Assembly (NCBI GenBank): GCA_017439085.1
Contig: JAFRTU010000007.1
Coordinates: forward strand, 124,001-188,000
From: Clostridia bacterium
GTDB taxonomy: Bacteria; Bacillota; Clostridia; Christensenellales; Christensenellaceae
Direction of reading: 5' to 3'
DNA: 64,000 nucleotides
In this document: one piece after another, positions 1 through 9,006 of the stretch
Layout of the letters: the number at the start of each line of letters is the position of its first letter
Numbering within the stretch: position 1 is the stretch's first letter
The notes under the pieces: generated by a model
Told to the model about the DNA's origin: nothing
Seen by the model: the letters and a program-made list of their open reading frames with translations, nothing else
Databases searched by the model: none
Position numbers and translations under genes: made by a program

Positions 1-1140
1 TAAGCTCTTTATAAGCTGTTCCTCTTCCCTGCTGAGCTTATACGGATCCTTCGGATCGATGGTCGGGAAGTTGGTATCCTTCATCTTCCATGTCTTTCCG
101 TTTATCTCCACGGTCCCGTTCTCAAAGTCTATCTTGTGGAGGAGCCTTCTCTTGTCGAGCTTATACTCAGGATGCTTCTCGATGAGCTGTCCCTCAAGTT
201 TCAGTTCTATAACGGTTATGGCCTTACACATCTTGGCTGCAAGGTCCGGGCTAACGGAGTCGTATTTGTTCTTATCCAGGAGATGCGGCCTGAAACAGTC
301 GCACGGATCGTCCTTATATGTCTCTGCGGCAAACATCGAGAGTCCTCTGAGGTTTATGCCGTATCCGTCTTCAAGGACGTCAAATGAGTTGTATCCGGTA
401 GCGATCCTGAGAACCGTTGCGATACATGACTGGTTCCCTGAAGCAGCTCCCATCCAGCTCACATCGTGATTTCCCCACTGTATGTCCACGCTCCTGAATT
501 TCATGAGCTCGTCTATGACATAGTCTGCCCTCGGACCTCTGTCGAACAGGTCTCCTATGATATGGAGATGATCGATGAACAGGCTGTCTATCATGTTACT
601 CAGCGCTATTATGAACTCGTCAGCAGCCTCAGTGGATATTATGGAATTGATGATCTCCTGATAATAGATAGCCCTGTTGGGTATGTTCTCATCTATGCTA
701 AGAAGCTCGTCTATGGCATAGGCATACGTAGGAGGCATCTGTTTTCTGACCTTGGACCTCGTGAACTTGGAACTTGCGACCCTTGCCACTATAACGAGCC
801 TGTGGATCATGGTCCTGTACCATTCGTCAGGGATCTCTCCCTCTTTCTTCATCTCGGACAATCTTTCAGTCGGATAGTATATGAGCTCCGCAAGAGCATC
901 CTGTTCCGACTTCAGGAGCATGTTCCCGAATATCTCCCTTATCCTCTCCCTCACAACTCCTGAAGCACTTCTAAGGAGATGTATAAAGCTCTTGTATTCT
1001 CCGTGTATATCGGAGAAGAAATACTCATTTCCCTTCGGAAGACCGAGTATTGCTCTGAGATTTATGATCTCAGCAGCACATGCGTCAGCGTTAGGGAATT
1101 CATTTCCAAGCAGTCTTAGATAATCTCTGTCTCTCTTCAT
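1..1140 (-). CDS. fbp: Fructose-1,6-bisphosphatase, class III (C-terminal part outside window)
   Basis: Hydrolyses fructose 1,6-bisphosphate to fructose 6-phosphate in gluconeogenesis. The first 380 residues are present and the frame is still open at base 1; the family is usually about 640-670 residues, so the gene is cut by the window, not broken. Metallophosphatase motifs are in order: SDIHGEY near residue 43, GDLFDRGP near residue 196, and GNHDVSW near residue 223. The ATG directly abuts the rnhA stop (TAA then ATG, same frame), so no upstream start is possible; the nearest good Shine-Dalgarno (AGGAGG, inside rnhA) is about 14 bases away, a long spacing that suggests coupling to rnhA translation. 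Confidence 0.93.
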   Translation of the reverse strand, partial: MKRDRDYLRLLGNEFPNADACAAEIINLRAILGLPKGNEYFFSDIHGEYKSFIHLLRSASGVVRERIREIFGNMLLKSEQDALAELIYYPTERLSEMKKEGEIPDEWYRTMIHRLVIVARVASSKFTRSKVRKQMPPTYAYAIDELLSIDENIPNRAIYYQEIINSIISTEAADEFIIALSNMIDSLFIDHLHIIGDLFDRGPRADYVIDELMKFRSVDIQWGNHDVSWMGAASGNQSCIATVLRIATGYNSFDVLEDGYGINLRGLSMFAAETYKDDPCDCFRPHLLDKNKYDSVSPDLAAKMCKAITVIELKLEGQLIEKHPEYKLDKRRLLHKIDFENGTVEINGKTWKMKDTNFPTIDPKDPYKLSREEEQLIKSL

Positions 1141-1641
1141 TTATTTACTGATTACCTCCTGTTCTTCAGCAGGTATGGTCTTGTCGACCTTGGTGTTCTT
1201 CTTAATCTCATCGGTTGCGAGTTTATCGCATCTGTTATTGAGCTCGTTATCAGCGTGCCCCTTAACATGATTCCAGTTCACGGTATGATAGCCTGTAAGT
1301 TCAAACAGTTCCTGCCACAGTTCCCTGTTAGCTATCTCCTTCTTGTCTGCCTTCTTCCAGCCGTTCCTGCTCCAGTTATATATCCATCCGTTGAGATATG
1401 CATTGGCACAGTAAGTGCTGTCAGTATAAAGATCCACGATGCACTTTTCCTTCAAAGCCTTCAGTGCCTCTATTATCGCAGTCAGTTCCATTATGTTGTT
1501 GGTGGATTCCTGTGAAAAACCCGACAGTTCCTTTTCTATCCCCTTGTAGATGAGTATAGCTCCCCATCCTCCAGGTCCCGGATTTCCCGAGCAGGCACCG
1601 TCAGTATAAATTGTGACACGTTTCTGATCTTTAGCAGCCAT
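1141..1641 (-). CDS. rnhA: Ribonuclease HI
   Basis: Cleaves the RNA strand of RNA-DNA hybrids (R-loops, Okazaki primers) in the cytoplasm. The 166-residue protein is a normal length for RNase HI. Catalytic acidic residues are visible: YTDGACSGNPGPGGWG (first Asp), NIMELTA (Glu), LYTDSTY (second Asp), and GHADNELNNRCD (last Asp with the preceding His). It has no N-terminal hybrid-binding domain. The C-terminal tail is charged and extends slightly beyond the fold. It is first in a two-gene unit with fbp, which starts right after its stop. The start region lacks a strong Shine-Dalgarno. Confidence 0.95.
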   Translation of the reverse strand: MAAKDQKRVTIYTDGACSGNPGPGGWGAILIYKGIEKELSGFSQESTNNIMELTAIIEALKALKEKCIVDLYTDSTYCANAYLNGWIYNWSRNGWKKADKKEIANRELWQELFELTGYHTVNWNHVKGHADNELNNRCDKLATDEIKKNTKVDKTIPAEEQEVISK

Positions 1642-1667
1642 GATTATTGCCCGTCAATATGGAATTA

Positions 1668-1696
1668 TTGACAACCTTTCTGTGTTTTATTATACT
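1668..1696 (+). promoter_or_regulatory. Sigma-A promoter of tRNA-Trp
   Basis: TTGACA at 1668-1673, a 17-base spacer, and TATACT at 1691-1696, about 20 bases before the mature tRNA. A close match to consensus, oriented toward the tRNA and divergent from rnhA. Confidence 0.85.
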
Positions 1697-1716
1697 AAAG
1701 AAGCTGTTTTTAACAA

Positions 1717-1792
1717 AGGGGAGTGGCTCAATTGGTAGAGCAGCGGTCTCCAAAACCGCCGGTTGCGTGTTCGAGTCGCGTCTCCCCTGCCA
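1717..1792 (+). tRNA. tRNA-Trp (anticodon CCA)
   Basis: The full cloverleaf can be folded by eye. The acceptor stem is AGGGGAG/CTCCCCT, the D stem GCTC/GAGC, and the anticodon stem GCGGT/ACCGC with loop CTCCAAA, giving anticodon CCA at 1750-1752. The T arm carries TTCGAGT. The discriminator is G and the 3' CCA is encoded at 1790-1792. It is a single-gene unit with its own promoter and terminator. Confidence 0.97.
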
Positions 1793-1796
1793 TATG

Positions 1797-1830
1797 AGGA
1801 TTGCTATTTAAAAATTTAGCAATCCTTTTT
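1797..1830 (+). terminator. Intrinsic terminator of tRNA-Trp
   Basis: AGGATTGCTA (1797-1806) pairs perfectly with TAGCAATCCT (1817-1826), followed by a T run, just after the tRNA CCA. Confidence 0.85.
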
Positions 1831-1847
1831 CTATACCAAATCAATTC

Positions 1848-1883
1848 AAAAAAAGGATAGCTCTATATAAAGTCATCCTTTTT
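1848..1883 (-). terminator. Terminator downstream of the GNAT gene
   Basis: AAAAAGGAT and ATCCTTTTT form an A/T-tailed hairpin (1850-1858 with 1875-1883) that has a U tract on either strand. It lies 25 bases past the stop of the minus-strand GNAT gene and also insulates the tRNA-Trp unit. Confidence 0.6.
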
Positions 1884-1907
1884 CCAAGTTGATCTATTAT
1901 CTTTGGT

Positions 1908-2456
1908 TCAAGAGATAAGAAGCCTCATCATGATTATCTCCTGCATGCCGTTTATGTCGGAATTGAATCCCAGCGGATTCCTTCCCATCTCCTGAAATCC
2001 GACGCTCTTATAGAGTGAGACAGCTCTCTTGTTATCAGAAACTACCTCAAGCTCCATCTGTGTGTAACCTGCCTTCCTGGCGCACTCTATGCATGATTCG
2101 GTAAGAGCCCTACCTATACCGAGTCCCCAGAAATCCTTTTCTATGCTTATCCCGAACCTGCACCTGTGACGGAGCTTCCTATAGGCCCTGTACCCGTCCA
2201 CACCGGCGGTCCCGACTATCCTGCCGCCGACCTCGGCCAATATCTCGATCTCACCAACGCTTTCCGTCTTTCTCTTCAGATAGTCCCTCTCATACTCAAC
2301 GGTAAATAAGATCTCATCGGGATAAGAGGTCAGAAAATCGGACTCAGCATGGGTCTTTATGAAATTGGCCATTACCTGCTCGGCATCCGAGGGAGTGCCG
2401 TTCCTTAAGATGCATCTTCTTCCGTCAGGAAGATCGATCTCTCTGTAGAATATCAT
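1908..2456 (-). CDS. GNAT family N-acetyltransferase
   Basis: A 182-residue single-domain acetyltransferase that probably moves an acetyl group from acetyl-CoA to an amine; the substrate cannot be inferred. The acetyl-CoA binding motif is visible as FWGLGIGRALTE (roughly residues 109-120, the Q/RxxGxG/A motif), followed by the C-terminal signature NKRAVSLYKSVGFQEMG. It follows the DUF3592 gene on the same strand with an 11-base gap and no clear Shine-Dalgarno, so it is probably co-transcribed. The GNAT call is firm, the specificity unknown. Confidence 0.85.
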   Translation of the reverse strand: MIFYREIDLPDGRRCILRNGTPSDAEQVMANFIKTHAESDFLTSYPDEILFTVEYERDYLKRKTESVGEIEILAEVGGRIVGTAGVDGYRAYRKLRHRCRFGISIEKDFWGLGIGRALTESCIECARKAGYTQMELEVVSDNKRAVSLYKSVGFQEMGRNPLGFNSDINGMQEIIMMRLLIS

Positions 2457-2467
2457 GGTGTTTTATT

Positions 2468-2869
2468 TTATCTGCTGCTCTTGAGCAAAATGAACAGCCC
2501 GATAAGGAATATGACGGGTCCTGCTATCATAAGGTAGATGCCCATGCCCTTCGTCTCCCCATGGGGAACGGAGGGATCTGCAGGATCATAGTATATCTTT
2601 ATGGTCTTTCCTTCCTTGTAGCTTCCTTCAAAAGTATCAAGACGTGCGTCAATATACTTTTTGCCGTCCACTTCGTACTGGACATAGACTTCATAATCAT
2701 AATCGTCTCCGTCCTCATCGTGTCCGAGATATATCTCGTCGATCCTGGTTATCAGAGCATCCGTCTTCTTCAGTCCCTTGTTCGAGAAGAAAGTGAGATG
2801 TATCCCGAATATGAATGCTCCGACCGATATCAGCAGTATTGTTATGGCAAATAACTTCTTGGATAGCAT
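2468..2869 (-). CDS. DUF3592-type membrane protein
   Basis: A 133-residue protein with a transmembrane helix at about residues 5-28, an extracytoplasmic beta-rich segment, and a second helix near residues 105-128. The middle part (VQYEVDGKKYIDARLDTFEG, then GKTIKIYYDPADPS) is the typical DUF3592 pattern; these proteins have no assigned function. The start at 2869 is supported by AAAGGAG seven bases upstream. It precedes the GNAT gene in the same transcriptional direction. Confidence 0.75.
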   Translation of the reverse strand: MLSKKLFAITILLISVGAFIFGIHLTFFSNKGLKKTDALITRIDEIYLGHDEDGDDYDYEVYVQYEVDGKKYIDARLDTFEGSYKEGKTIKIYYDPADPSVPHGETKGMGIYLMIAGPVIFLIGLFILLKSSR

Positions 2870-2911
2870 GATCTGTCTCCTTTCAGAACGTCATATGTTA
2901 AATAATATATC

Positions 2912-4156
2912 TTACAGTATTGATGATAGGAATGCCTTAAGGGAATCATAGTCATCCCTGTGGGCAAGCTCCCTCGCAGAATGCATCGAGAGCATCGGTA
3001 CTCCGATATCACACGCCATGGCAGGTACATAGGATGATGCTATCGGTCCGAGAGTCTGGCCCCCGGGAGCTCCGGATCTGTTGGCCTGCTGCTGAACGGG
3101 TATATCGTTCTTTTCGCATATGGCCTTTACGATGGCAGAAGCCTTCGCATCGGTGACATATCTCTGTGTCGCGCTGTTCTTAAGTACGAAACCTTTTCCG
3201 AGATATACAACGGAAGTGGTATCCGCCTTGTTCCTGTATGACGGATGGAGGGCATGCGCTCCGTCCACTGAAACCATGAAGCTGTCGAGCAGGAATGCAT
3301 CGAGATCCTTTTCTATGCCAAAGATATCATGCAGATATCTCAGCACCATGAGCATCAGCTCGGAATCGGCTCCCTGCTTCGATCTGCTGCCTATTTCCTC
3401 ATTATCGAACAGACATATCAGATTAATCTTTGCGTCGCTTACAGAGCTCTCTATGAGTCCCTCCGTTAGTGCTGCACAGGACGAGACGTTGTCTATCCTA
3501 GGAGAAGATATGAACTCGCCCTTTAATCCGATATACTGGGGCTCGTCATTGTTGAAGAGGTACAGGTCGTAATCGAGTATGTCTTCTTTCTTTACTCCGA
3601 GATACGCAGCTATCCTGTCCATTATGCTGACGTCCTCCCCCATCGAATAAACAGGGCACATCTCCTGCTGAACATCTATGGGCTTATTCTCGATCTCTCT
3701 GTCCATATGGGGAGCAAGTCCCGGGATGATGAGATACGGCTCCTGGCTCCTGTACAATACTTCTTTCGGTTCGAATTCGTTACCGCTCTTAATGATAACC
3801 TTTCCTGCGAGTCCGAGCGGTCTGTCAAACCAGGTCCTCTTAAGGAGTCCGCCATAGGGCTCCGTATTTATCATCGCATAGCCTTCAGAAGCGAATTCAC
3901 AGTTCGGTTTGAGCTTGAAATTCGGGAAATCCGTATGAGCCGTCCCTATATGCGCCTTGTCCTTCCCTTCTTCACAGTATCTCACCGCAAAGAGCACTGA
4001 CGGATACGGTTCTATAACAAACGACCCGTCAGAAAGATCAGCATCTCTTCTGCCTATTTTCAGTTCACGGAATCCCTCTTCCAGAAGTCTCTCCTTACAA
4101 GTCCTTACAGTATGGAAAGGGCTTACCGATCTTTTCAGATATTCTTTGAGATCCAT
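2912..4156 (-). CDS. M18 family aminopeptidase
   Basis: Cytosolic metallo-aminopeptidase of the M18 family (aspartyl aminopeptidase/LAP4 type), 414 residues, a little shorter than the usual 430-460. Dinuclear metal-site motifs are present: AHTD near residue 73, a DNEEIGSRSKQGADS segment near residue 251 (metal-binding Asp and catalytic Glu pair), and SMHSARE near the C-terminus. A GAGGAGGT Shine-Dalgarno precedes the ATG. It probably trims acidic or other N-terminal residues from peptides. It stands alone on its strand, 40 bases from the DUF3592 start. Confidence 0.9.
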   Translation of the reverse strand: MDLKEYLKRSVSPFHTVRTCKERLLEEGFRELKIGRRDADLSDGSFVIEPYPSVLFAVRYCEEGKDKAHIGTAHTDFPNFKLKPNCEFASEGYAMINTEPYGGLLKRTWFDRPLGLAGKVIIKSGNEFEPKEVLYRSQEPYLIIPGLAPHMDREIENKPIDVQQEMCPVYSMGEDVSIMDRIAAYLGVKKEDILDYDLYLFNNDEPQYIGLKGEFISSPRIDNVSSCAALTEGLIESSVSDAKINLICLFDNEEIGSRSKQGADSELMLMVLRYLHDIFGIEKDLDAFLLDSFMVSVDGAHALHPSYRNKADTTSVVYLGKGFVLKNSATQRYVTDAKASAIVKAICEKNDIPVQQQANRSGAPGGQTLGPIASSYVPAMACDIGVPMLSMHSARELAHRDDYDSLKAFLSSIL

Positions 4157-4262
4157 ATAACTTACCTCCTCATTTTTACATTAATATGATACAAAAAGAG
4201 CTTATTTATGTCCATTTATCAGGGAACTATAATTACACGAATGCCCCGTTCTAAAAACTAGG

Positions 4263-4290
4263 TTGTTTTTATCCTATATCTATGTATAAT
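4263..4290 (+). promoter_or_regulatory. Promoter of the phd-doc pair
   Basis: TTGTTT at 4263-4268, a 16-base spacer, and a perfect TATAAT at 4285-4290. It overlaps an earlier in-frame ATG at 4282, which argues that translation starts at 4312. Confidence 0.7.
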
Positions 4291-4311
4291 ATATGTGGGA
4301 GGAAATACAAA

Positions 4312-4554
4312 ATGATGATAAATACCAAAAATCTTATTTCCATGACTGAAGCAAATCAGAACTTCTCCAAAGTAGCAAGGATGGTCGATGAAAATGGTTC
4401 TGTGATCATACTGAAGAATAATAAGCCCAGATATCTGATAGTCGATTTCAATATCTCAGAGAGCATTCAATTTGCTACAAATGAAAGTGTTGATATTATC
4501 TCCGAGAGGCTTATGCAACAGAATCTGAAGGCTTATAAGGAACTTGCTAAATGA
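4312..4554 (+). CDS. Phd/YefM-type antitoxin
   Basis: An 80-residue antitoxin that should bind and neutralise the Doc protein encoded next and, as known for the family, repress the shared promoter. The N-terminal part (SMTEANQNFSKVARMVDENG, then a VIILKNNKPRYLIV strand) is the Phd/YefM DNA-binding fold; the C-terminal 30 residues would be the disordered toxin-binding tail. The start is set at 4312 because GGGAGG lies 9 bases upstream, while the earlier ATG at 4282 sits inside the -10 box. The stop overlaps the toxin start (ATGA). The pair is clearly richer in A+T than its neighbours, consistent with transfer. Confidence 0.9.
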   Translation: MMINTKNLISMTEANQNFSKVARMVDENGSVIILKNNKPRYLIVDFNISESIQFATNESVDIISERLMQQNLKAYKELAK

Positions 4555-4928
4555 TTGTACTGTCCAAAGCACAAATTCTGTCACTTCATAAGGAGCTTAT
4601 TGAAAGATCCGGAGGAACAAAGGGAATCTTGAACGAAAATCTTCTAGACTCTGCGCTTTCTTCTCCTTTTCAAACTTTTGAAAACATGGATCTATATCCG
4701 ACTATCATTCATAAAGCAGCCAGGCTGAGCTTTGGACTGGTTTCAAATCACGCTTTTATAGACGGCAATAAAAGAATTGCTGTACACGCAATGCTGGTTT
4801 TTCTCGAACTCAATAATATCGTCCTGACCTACTCACAGGAAGATCTTTCGTCTTTTTTCATTGACGTAGCTTCCGGAAATAAAGGGTATGATGACATAGT
4901 TGATTGGATTATTGCACATCAATCATAA
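4551..4928 (+). CDS. doc: Doc-type (Fic fold) toxin
   Basis: A 125-residue death-on-curing family toxin. The Fic motif HAFIDGNKR (about residues 67-75) is complete: catalytic His, acidic Asp, and the GNKR phosphate-binding part. In characterised Doc proteins this domain phosphorylates elongation factor Tu and stops translation; that activity here is inferred from family. It overlaps the antitoxin by four bases (ATGA), giving the usual translational coupling. An inverted repeat (ATAAACAT at 4925-4932 with ATGTTTAT at 4945-4952) covers the stop and may end the transcript weakly. Confidence 0.93.
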   Translation: MIVLSKAQILSLHKELIERSGGTKGILNENLLDSALSSPFQTFENMDLYPTIIHKAARLSFGLVSNHAFIDGNKRIAVHAMLVFLELNNIVLTYSQEDLSSFFIDVASGNKGYDDIVDWIIAHQS

Positions 4929-4984
4929 ACATGGTTATAGCATTATGTTTATCCATATTCTTATTATGATCTTCTCATGCTTCT

Positions 4985-7900
4985 TCATTCCACTGATTTA
5001 AGGGATTCCACCATCTTTATCTTCTTTATCGGCCTTACGGTCAGTATCAGAACTATGACCGTGAACGCCATTGTGAGCAGAAATGCGTAGAGATAGCTCA
5101 TGGGCAAGATGGTCAGGCCGAATTGTATCATCTCCATGTTCAGCATCCTCATGACGAACCTGTGGAACAGGACCCCTAGAGGCATGCCGAGAATGGCACC
5201 TATAAGGGAAAGAAGGAAGAGTTCCTTGAAGATATACGCATTCACCTCATAGAGCCTGAAACCGAGGACCTTCAGGGTCGCAAGTTCCCTTATCCTTTCC
5301 GATATGTTCACCTGTGTCAGGTTTATGAGCACTACGAATGCCAGGCTTCCCGCAGTGATTATGATAATAAGGATTATAAGGTCCAGGGCCTCTATCATCG
5401 TATTGAACTGTTCCTTCATGCTCTCATAATCCAGAAGACTCATGAAGCTCCTGTATCCTTCGATCTCCGCTGAAATGTCATTCCCGGAAGTGTTCTTGAC
5501 AGCTATGCTCTTCTTATGCACGTTCTCATCGAAGAGAGCAGTGTATGCATCCTCGGAAATGAAGAGATAGTGCATGAAATGCATCTCACATATGCCTTCT
5601 ATCTTCACTTCGGCCTTTAGCCCGGAATTCGATTCCATGGTGATGATGTCCCCTGTCTTAAGATCAAGACTGTCGGCAAATTTCTGCGAGATCATGACTC
5701 CGCTGTTCCTGAGCTTTAAAGGAGTGATCCCATCTGTCTCATTCAGATGGAACACATCGTTTCCTTCCCTTGCATCTATCACTATGACGTTTATGGCCTT
5801 TTCCTCATTTCCGCTTGAACGGATCTTTGAGGAATATGTCATATACGGTGCCACATACTCGTTCTCAAGATCGCTCCTCAGAGTGTCCACTATGCTCTGA
5901 AGCTCGAAATCGTCTTCAAGAGTAACTGTAAAATTATGGTTGAATGTCTTTCCGAACTGGGTATCGACCACGTCCTTAATGGAATCCTTTATTCCCCATC
6001 CAAGAACCAGAAGTGCCGTGCAGCCTGCGACTCCGATAACTGTCATGAGGAACCTCATCTTGTATCTGAACATGTTCCTCAAGGTGATCTTTCCTGTAAA
6101 CGAGAATCTGTTCCAGATGACCGGTATCTTCTCCAGGAGAGTCTTCCTTGCGCTCTTAGGAGCCTTCGGTCTCATGAGCTGGCTTGGGACCTCTCTAAGT
6201 GTCCTGAGAGTGATTATCGTGCTCACGAGGGCCATGAGGAACGAGAACGAGATGAAGCATATAATAACGTTCCTTAAAGGGAAGACGATCTGAAGCTCCG
6301 GAAGGTAGTAAAGAAGCCTCCAGGTATTGTAGATCACTGAGGGAAACAGGTAATTTCCCGCCACTATCCCTATCATGCTGGCAAAAAGCGTTGCAAGGTA
6401 AGAATACGTCACATATTTAAGGACTATATTGCCCTTTGAGAATCCGAGGGCCCTGTAGAGCCCTATCTGGGATCTCTGCTCATCTATGAGCCTCGTCATG
6501 GTAGTGGAACATACAAGTGCAGCAACCATGTAGAATAAAATCGGCATGACGTAGCCTATATTCTCCATCTGTGTGCTGTTGTTCTCAAACATCCCGAGGG
6601 AATAATGGCTCTCTCTGTCGAGGATGATCCAGCCGGCTTCAGGAAGCTCCTCAAGGTCCTGATATGCCTTCCTTATGTCGCTCTCTGCCTTCTCTATCTC
6701 TATATTGAACTCTATTACGGCCTCCTGATATTCCTTGAGGCCTTTCTCATACTCCTTCTTTCCGGATTCTATCTTTCTCTCAGCTGCCCTGATCTGGCTT
6801 TTCGCATTCGAGATGGCGGAATTCACCACTTTCATCTCCGTAGTGAGTGCATCATATATGAGTTTCTCCTGCTCAAGCTTTGAATACTCAGTGAACTTCT
6901 TCTCTATGGAGCCGCCGTACTTCCGGTCCAGATCCTTTATCTGCTGGTCGATGTTCCCTCCGGACATCTGCCGTTTTATGTTCTCGAGCTCCTCGATGAG
7001 CTGATCGTTTACGGCAATTTCTCCGTTCAGTTCCGTGATCCTCACTGAATTGTCGACTATTTCTGAAGAGATTTCCTCCCTCTGCTCATCTGTGAGCTCA
7101 GTATCGAGGAGTTTTTCATCGAGTTCCCTGTTCCTCTTCTCAAGTTTCGAGATCTCGGCCTTCCTGTCCTTGTTCTCCTTAGTCAGCCGGTCGATATTCT
7201 CCTGTATGCTGCCGTCATCGGATTCCTTCATCCTCTTAAGGGCATTATATGTGCCGTAATCCCTCACGAGTTCTGCATAGATGGCCGAGAACTTTCTTCC
7301 CGTCTCCTTCTCTATCTTCGAGATCTTCGAATACGAATCGTTCCTGTACTGTTTCTCAAGGGACTTCTGCCGGCTCTCTGCGGCTCTTAGCACGCTCCTC
7401 AGGGAACTTAGTTCGGATTCGGTAGCCAGGATCTGGATATTCGCGTCGTCCAGCTTCTGCTTAGCCTCGGCAAGCTTTTCCTCGCCCTCAGCCTTCTTTT
7501 CCGCAAGCTCTTTCTCTCCCTTTTCTATCTCTTCCCTGTAGCCCTTTATGATCTCATCCTTCAGCTTGTCCTGCTGTACTGTCGCAAGGCTCTCAAGGTC
7601 GTATTTTCCTTCGTTTATAAGTCTGGAATACTCATCCGAGAAAGACTGCAGTTCAGCTGATCCGTTCACGGTGAGCTTTATGTTGGTGTAGTATTCAGAG
7701 ATCAGGTCTCTTGCGGGAACGTAGATCACAGTATCGAGCTCCCTGTTCCTGTACATGCTCGTGCCGAGCATCTTGGACATATAGTCAGGAGTCTTTACTA
7801 CTCCCGTTATCAAATAAGTATCGGTCCTGATGCTCTTAAGAACATCTTCACCTTCAAGGCTGAGTACTATCTCAGTGCCTTCCGCATACAGGGGATCATC

Positions 7901-8308
7901 CTCCCTGTACAAAATGAGACATTCGTTCTCTTTTTCCGGATAGCGTCCGCTTATGAGCTCGAATCTGTTCAGTGCCCTTTCGAACTCCTCTACCCTTACA
8001 GTACCCTGAAATGAGCCGCCAAGAAGCATGCTGCAATCGAAGGACCTGCCTGCTACGGCTTTCGAAACGAACTCCTCCCTCCTTATGGCCTCGAGGTCAT
8101 CATCGTTAAAACCATAGGGGGATAATATCTCGAAGTCCATCATACTCGTCTCATCGCAGTAGGCATCCACGCTCCTCTGCATGATCTCGCTTGAGCTTAG
8201 AAGTCCCATCATGAAGGACACGCCAATGAGCACTATCATGAATAGTGCCAGGAATCTGTTGAAAGTCTGTTTTATCAGTCTCAGTGTATCCTTATGGAAT
8301 GTCCTCAA
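4985..8308 (-). CDS. FtsX-like ABC transporter permease with long coiled coil
   Basis: Membrane subunit of a MacB-type ABC system, 1107 residues. The order is: a transmembrane helix at about 15-37, an extracytoplasmic MacB-core-like region to about 245, a charged coiled coil of about 300 residues rich in Lys/Glu heptads, an FtsX helical bundle at about 585-720, a further helix near 755, a second extracytoplasmic domain, and a last FtsX bundle at about 975-1100. Translation starts at a TTG that overlaps the ATPase stop (TTGA), with GAGG about 13 bases upstream. The duplicated FtsX arrangement with a coiled coil is known in Bacillota exporters and peptide-resistance or lipid-handling systems; the cargo cannot be told. 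Confidence 0.88.
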   Translation of the reverse strand: MRTFHKDTLRLIKQTFNRFLALFMIVLIGVSFMMGLLSSSEIMQRSVDAYCDETSMMDFEILSPYGFNDDDLEAIRREEFVSKAVAGRSFDCSMLLGGSFQGTVRVEEFERALNRFELISGRYPEKENECLILYREDDPLYAEGTEIVLSLEGEDVLKSIRTDTYLITGVVKTPDYMSKMLGTSMYRNRELDTVIYVPARDLISEYYTNIKLTVNGSAELQSFSDEYSRLINEGKYDLESLATVQQDKLKDEIIKGYREEIEKGEKELAEKKAEGEEKLAEAKQKLDDANIQILATESELSSLRSVLRAAESRQKSLEKQYRNDSYSKISKIEKETGRKFSAIYAELVRDYGTYNALKRMKESDDGSIQENIDRLTKENKDRKAEISKLEKRNRELDEKLLDTELTDEQREEISSEIVDNSVRITELNGEIAVNDQLIEELENIKRQMSGGNIDQQIKDLDRKYGGSIEKKFTEYSKLEQEKLIYDALTTEMKVVNSAISNAKSQIRAAERKIESGKKEYEKGLKEYQEAVIEFNIEIEKAESDIRKAYQDLEELPEAGWIILDRESHYSLGMFENNSTQMENIGYVMPILFYMVAALVCSTTMTRLIDEQRSQIGLYRALGFSKGNIVLKYVTYSYLATLFASMIGIVAGNYLFPSVIYNTWRLLYYLPELQIVFPLRNVIICFISFSFLMALVSTIITLRTLREVPSQLMRPKAPKSARKTLLEKIPVIWNRFSFTGKITLRNMFRYKMRFLMTVIGVAGCTALLVLGWGIKDSIKDVVDTQFGKTFNHNFTVTLEDDFELQSIVDTLRSDLENEYVAPYMTYSSKIRSSGNEEKAINVIVIDAREGNDVFHLNETDGITPLKLRNSGVMISQKFADSLDLKTGDIITMESNSGLKAEVKIEGICEMHFMHYLFISEDAYTALFDENVHKKSIAVKNTSGNDISAEIEGYRSFMSLLDYESMKEQFNTMIEALDLIILIIIITAGSLAFVVLINLTQVNISERIRELATLKVLGFRLYEVNAYIFKELFLLSLIGAILGMPLGVLFHRFVMRMLNMEMIQFGLTILPMSYLYAFLLTMAFTVIVLILTVRPIKKIKMVESLKSVE

Positions 8309-9006
8309 TATTCTATGTCCTCAATGTCCTTAGGTTCTTCGTTTATATCGATGCCCGTTATCCTGCCGCTTCTGACCCTTATGATCTTGTCACCCATGTC
8401 TGCCAGAGAACTGTTATGGGTGATCATGACGACGGTAATGCCTTCCTTTCTGCACATGTCCTGCAGCACCTTGAGCACCTGTTTTCCGGTGATATAGTCG
8501 AGAGCTCCCGTAGGCTCGTCGCATAAAAGGAGCTTGGGTCTTTTGGAAACTGCCCTTGCTATGGCGACCCTCTGCTGCTCTCCTCCCGAGAGCTGTGAGG
8601 GGAAATTGTTCATCCTGTCCTCAAGACCCACGAGATAGAGGGCATTCTCGGCCTTCATGGGGTCCCTGCTGATCTGGGCGGCGAGCTCCACGTTCTCCCT
8701 TGCAGTAAGGTTCTGGACAAGGTTATAGAACTGGAATACGAAACCTATGGAGTATCTCCTGTATTCGGTGAGTTCCCTCTGGGTGGCGCCGCTTATCAGC
8801 TGCCCGTCCACTCTTATGGTCCCTCCTGAAGCTGTATCCATTCCTCCGAGAATGTTAAGGATCGTGGTCTTTCCGGCACCGCTGTTTCCGAGTATCACGA
8901 CGAACTCGCCCTTCTCTATTTCGAAGGTGACTCCGTCAAGGGCCCTTATGTCCACCTCACCCATCCTGTATATCTTTGAAACATCTCTGAATTCTATATA
9001 GCTCAT
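8305..9006 (-). CDS. ABC transporter ATP-binding protein (MacB/LolD type)
   Basis: A 233-residue nucleotide-binding subunit that powers the permease encoded just downstream. Walker A is GNSGAGKTT (about residue 40), the Q-loop sits in [13 protein letters not shown], the signature is [12 protein letters not shown], Walker B is [12 protein letters not shown], and the H-loop is MITHNS. The tight overlaps on both sides (ATGA with the upstream gene, TTGA with the permease) show a single operon. The sequence fits the LolD/MacB branch, which drives mechanotransmission-type or export systems rather than import. Confidence 0.93.
   Translation of the reverse strand: MSYIEFRDVSKIYRMGEVDIRALDGVTFEIEKGEFVVILGNSGAGKTTILNILGGMDTASGGTIRVDGQLISGATQRELTEYRRYSIGFVFQFYNLVQNLTARENVELAAQISRDPMKAENALYLVGLEDRMNNFPSQLSGGEQQRVAIARAVSKRPKLLLCDEPTGALDYITGKQVLKVLQDMCRKEGITVVMITHNSSLADMGDKIIRVRSGRITGIDINEEPKDIEDIEY

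Noticed and set aside
466..963. Open frames opposite the fructose-bisphosphatase gene
   Set aside because: The minus strand carries an uninterrupted frame with all metallophosphatase motifs; the plus frames have no support.
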